Shown: in pieces, positions 61,601 through 64,000 of the stretch
Position numbering within the stretch: the first letter of the stretch is position 1
Layout of the letters: each line of letters opens with the position of its first letter
Made by a program: the position numbers and the translations under genes
Source: Siniperca chuatsi
Lineage: Eukaryota > Chordata > Actinopteri > Centrarchiformes > Sinipercidae
Assembly (NCBI RefSeq): GCF_020085105.1
Contig: NC_058044.1
Coordinates: 23,619,206-23,683,205, forward strand
Reading direction: 5' to 3'
DNA: 64,000 nt
Notes under the pieces: generated by a model
Told to the model about the DNA's origin: nothing
What the model saw: only the letters and a program-made list of their open reading frames with translations
The model's database searches: none

Positions 61601-63945
61601 CTGTTAAACTCCTCATACCTGACACAGGCCGTCTTGTCACTGACATAAAGTGAAGGTGACAAGAGGCCACGTTACTGTTTCACCCCTGTTTCTTCATCTC
61701 ACCTACATGCTGCTCCTCTCTGATGCCCTCTCCTCCCCCACTTCCTTTCTTCAACACTCCCTTGTCTCAGCCAGACTTATGAAAACAAGCAGGCCAATCA
61801 AAAGGTCATGTTAGGGTCAAGCACAAGGGTCAGCCAGTCATCTCTCAGTTGTCAATCAAGAACAGCCCCCCCCCACCCCCAAAGCAGGGAATTTTGGGTA
61901 GCCCACCCGTATAAGTAAAGCAGTCTGGTAGAGGGGAGGGACAGTGGGTGAGGAGGAAGGCTGGACTGCTCGTCTAATGAGACAGAAGAAAGCCTGTCCA
62001 AGGCTGTCTGTGTGTGTCTGGGCGTTTTATAGTTGTTTTTATAGCTGACAGGGTCAAAGGATCATTCTGTGATTATGTCTCTTCCCTCACCTGCTGTTCT
62101 TGTTTCAATTCAGTTCAATTGGGCTTTATTGGCATGGGAAACAGATGTTAATGTTGCCAAAGAATGTGTGAAATAAAATAAAAACATATACATAAACAAA
62201 AGAAATGTGCTATTAAAAAATATACAGATAAGTAAGATAAGGTTTTAATATTTAAAAGTATTATAATGATAATAATAATTGTAGAAAAAAATGTAGACTT
62301 GCAGTTAAAAATACAAATAAGTGAAAACTACATAAACATTGCAACATTTTTTTTTATGAATGTGTGTGTGTGTGAGTAGGTCATTCACTGTCCCTCAGGT
62401 TGTGGCAAGTTGATACACATTGGGCAGCAAGATCTGCCCTGTCTCCTTCTCCTTGGAGTATTTTTAATTTTGAGAGCTCATTTAGCTCTTTAAAATCTAG
62501 AGATTACAGAGTTGAACTTGTTAAAGTAAATGTTTTTTTCATTGAATGTTTTATATTGTAGGAGGAAGTGCATCTCTGTCTCAACCTCACCTGTCGAACA
62601 GTGACCACATACTCTGTTTTCTTTTGGTTGCCATGATTTTTTACATACTCTCTTGATGTTTCTTTGGTCACAAGAGCTAATGAGGAAAGAAAATGAATCG
62701 TGAAAATAAGAACTTTTGTGGTTTCTTAAGTATTTAATGTTTTCTTTTTTCATGTTTTCCATTTTAGCCACCTGTAAACCCTGTTCAGATGAAGAGGTCC
62801 TTATGGCTGTGTGCACCAGTGACTTTGGTAAATACATAAACACAAATGCACACATACACATCAAAAGTTTTGATATTTTGGGAAATACGCTTATTCCCTT
62901 TCTTGTCGAGGGTTAGATGAGAAGATCAATACCACTCACACGATGTATGGTAAATATGAAGCTACAACCAGCAGCTTGTTAGCTTAGCTTAGCATGAAGA
63001 TTGGAAACCATGGATGTATAAAGAGAACTGGATACAGCGTCGCTGGCGGGGCCTCGTTCATTGGCGCATGAAGCCAAACAAAGTTCATCTTCCCGGTATA
63101 AGGTTACCCGGATCTTCCGCATTATGCTGCCCATAGAGCGCACTAGAGACTTCTGCCGCAGAGCCAGCTAACTTCTGGTTTAGCCCTCCGCTAACTTGAA
63201 TGGTGATAAAATGATTTAATCGTGCAGCTCTTCTAGACTTTCCAAATGTTATCAGACCGAATGGATCACATTCTCATACTGAAACAAGTCATTTCACGGG
63301 AGTTGTACGCTCAAAAAAATGTATCTACCGTTTTATAGCTGCTTCTTTCACAATGCAAGTCTATGGGAAACAGACTTTGGGGCCAGTGTGCATCACGTGA
63401 CGGACCCGGAAGTTGTAATTCCATGGTTTAGCCGCTATGTCAGATTGGCTTCAAAGCCCGGAGCACTTCCTGGGGGTTTGCTTGAAACAGGCGGAAACAG
63501 GGCTGTAGCAGCAAAACCATTGGCTGTATTGAATTGAGTAAGGGTATGTTTTATTCCTTATTAATTCAACTTTTGATCTGTAAGACTTAATCTCCTTCTT
63601 TTCATCTCTCCTGTTCCTGTCTCTGTAGCTGGCAGTGGCATCTTTCGAGGTGTGGCATCAGGTACTAACGACCAGTCCCCTGTTGCGGTGACTCTGAGTC
63701 GGCTGTTCCGTCAGAAGAGCAGGCTGTTTGCTTGGAGTGGAGCCAGAGGGCGGCGTTGGATTGGACGTATCAATGTTCCCGAACAGTGCAGTGTGCACCC
63801 TGGAGGGGATGAGTACCTTTTGACTGGCTCTGTCCATTTTGGCGAAGCCTGGCTTGGCTGCGCACCTCGCTACAAGGACTTCCTGAAGCTGTACATCACA
63901 GCACAGAAAACGGGAACAAACCCCTGTCAGATAGACACAGACTGA
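58605..63945 (+). CDS. metrnl: Meteorin-like protein (secreted), 5 exons, 293 aa
   Basis: Exons: 58605-58699, 59953-60136, 60276-60501, 62768-62827, 63629-63945; 882 nt with consistent phases. The start CACCATG is a good Kozak site. Residues 1-20 form a signal peptide with likely cleavage at AVA|QYSSDQC. The mature protein has ten cysteines, the number found in human METRNL, and no membrane segment. Colinear blocks: YSSDQCSW, EQVYLRC, YPTGAIIVNLRPNT, PCSDEEVLMAVCTSDF, HFGEAWLGCAPRYKDF, NPCQIDTD (human NPCEVGTD). Human METRNL is 311 aa. The family is a secreted neurotrophic and metabolic/immune factor. QYSSD and the ending favour METRNL over METRN, as does the b3gntl1 neighbour. Intact. Introns 3 and 4 are full of repeats. 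Confidence 0.93.
60915..61430. repeat. AAGTA-rich terminal-inverted-repeat element, copy 3
   Basis: Same family as 1606-2252 and 16866-17340. It contains TATGCTACTTTATACTTCTA and ACTTTTACTTAAGTAAATGAC, and lies in metrnl intron 3. Confidence 0.6.
62104..62720 (-). mobile_element. LINE ORF2 C-terminal and 3' UTR remnant, antisense to metrnl
   Basis: On the - strand a frame at about 62690-62490 reads RVCGHCSTGEVETEMHFLL, the Cys/His motif that ends many fish LINE ORF2 proteins. The sequence then continues leftwards as a 3' UTR to a terminal TTGAACTGAATTGAAAC and CCCATGCCAATAAAGCCC segment at about 62104-62140. The open frame continues rightwards as far as 62864, across metrnl exon 4, but the part over the exon is only its antisense shadow. 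Confidence 0.65.
62866..63009. repeat. GTTAGATGAGAAGAT repeat family, copy 3 (truncated)
   Basis: It starts 39 bases after metrnl exon 4 with TTTTGGGAAATACGCTTATT and runs to GCTTAGCATGAAGATTGGAAAC, where it breaks off into another repeat. The other copies continue at this point. Confidence 0.65.
63010..63495. repeat. Inverted relative of the 56.0-57.0 kb palindromic element
   Basis: Positions 63105-63490 align with the complement of 56305-56695 (shared GGATCTTCCGCATT, CAAATGTTATC, GCTGCTTCTTTCACAATG, TTTGAAGC/GCTTCAAA, CCCGGA). It abuts the truncated repeat on its left and fills metrnl intron 4 up to 130 bases before exon 5. Confidence 0.65.
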
Positions 63946-64000
63946 AAGATTATCTTCATGGTTCTGAGTAAAACAGGGTGGAGCACTGACTTAAAAAAGT
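63946..64000 (+). other. metrnl: Start of the metrnl 3' UTR, cut by the window end
   Basis: Only 55 bases remain after the stop codon. No polyadenylation signal is seen. Confidence 0.8.

Noticed and set aside
62490..62864. The 124-residue minus-strand frame as a host gene
   Set aside because: Its recognisable part is the end of a LINE ORF2; the rest is antisense of metrnl exon 4 and intron.
1..64000. tRNA, rRNA, CRISPR array, operon or defence-type system
   Set aside because: I looked for regularly spaced repeats and tRNA-like folds and saw none; the genome is clearly vertebrate.

Overview
The window looks like nuclear DNA of a ray-finned (percomorph-type) fish. Genes are split into many small exons with GT-AG introns, (CA/TG)n, (CT)n and (ATT)n microsatellites are everywhere, and several interspersed repeat families seen here have the form common in spiny-rayed fishes. 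No bacterial or viral gene organisation is present.

Four complete protein-coding genes lie head-to-tail on the + strand. (1) mycbpap, 1392-15083, 19 coding exons, about 845 aa, a cilium/sperm-flagellum protein. (2) epn3 (epsin-3), untranslated first exon ending at 15742 and coding exons from 20686 to 32198, about 601 aa, a clathrin endocytosis adaptor. (3) b3gntl1, 39146-51179, 12 exons, 371 aa, a GT2-type glycosyltransferase-like protein. (4) metrnl (meteorin-like), 58605-63945, 5 exons, 293 aa, a secreted factor. Every exon junction I give was read from splice sites and checked for reading phase; each CDS sums to a whole number of codons. In human, MYCBPAP-EPN3 and B3GNTL1-METRNL are two separate neighbour pairs on chromosome 17q; here they form one run.

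Region by region: 1-300 is GC-rich, with a TATA-like box and an open frame on the - strand that may be the first exon of a divergent gene. 300-1250 is AT-rich with repeats. mycbpap follows, preceded by a good ciliary X-box. Its poly(A) signals lie just before the epn3 first exon. The epn3 introns carry a decayed tyrosine-recombinase retrotransposon (about 24.4-27.06 kb), other repeats, and an orphan ubiquitin-interacting-motif exon with no usable donor. 33.6-38.6 kb is intergenic. b3gntl1 contains LINE and Tc1 remnants and long TG tracts, one of them directly in a splice acceptor. 52.2-58.2 kb is intergenic and repeat-rich, including a palindromic element at about 56-57 kb whose relative sits in the last intron of metrnl.

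The four genes do not form a pathway; they are physical neighbours with unrelated roles. I found no RNA gene, CRISPR array or operon-like system. The points most worth a second look are the X-box, the GC-AG intron, the broken UIM exon beside the retrotransposon, the TG-tract acceptor, and the possible divergent exon at the left edge.
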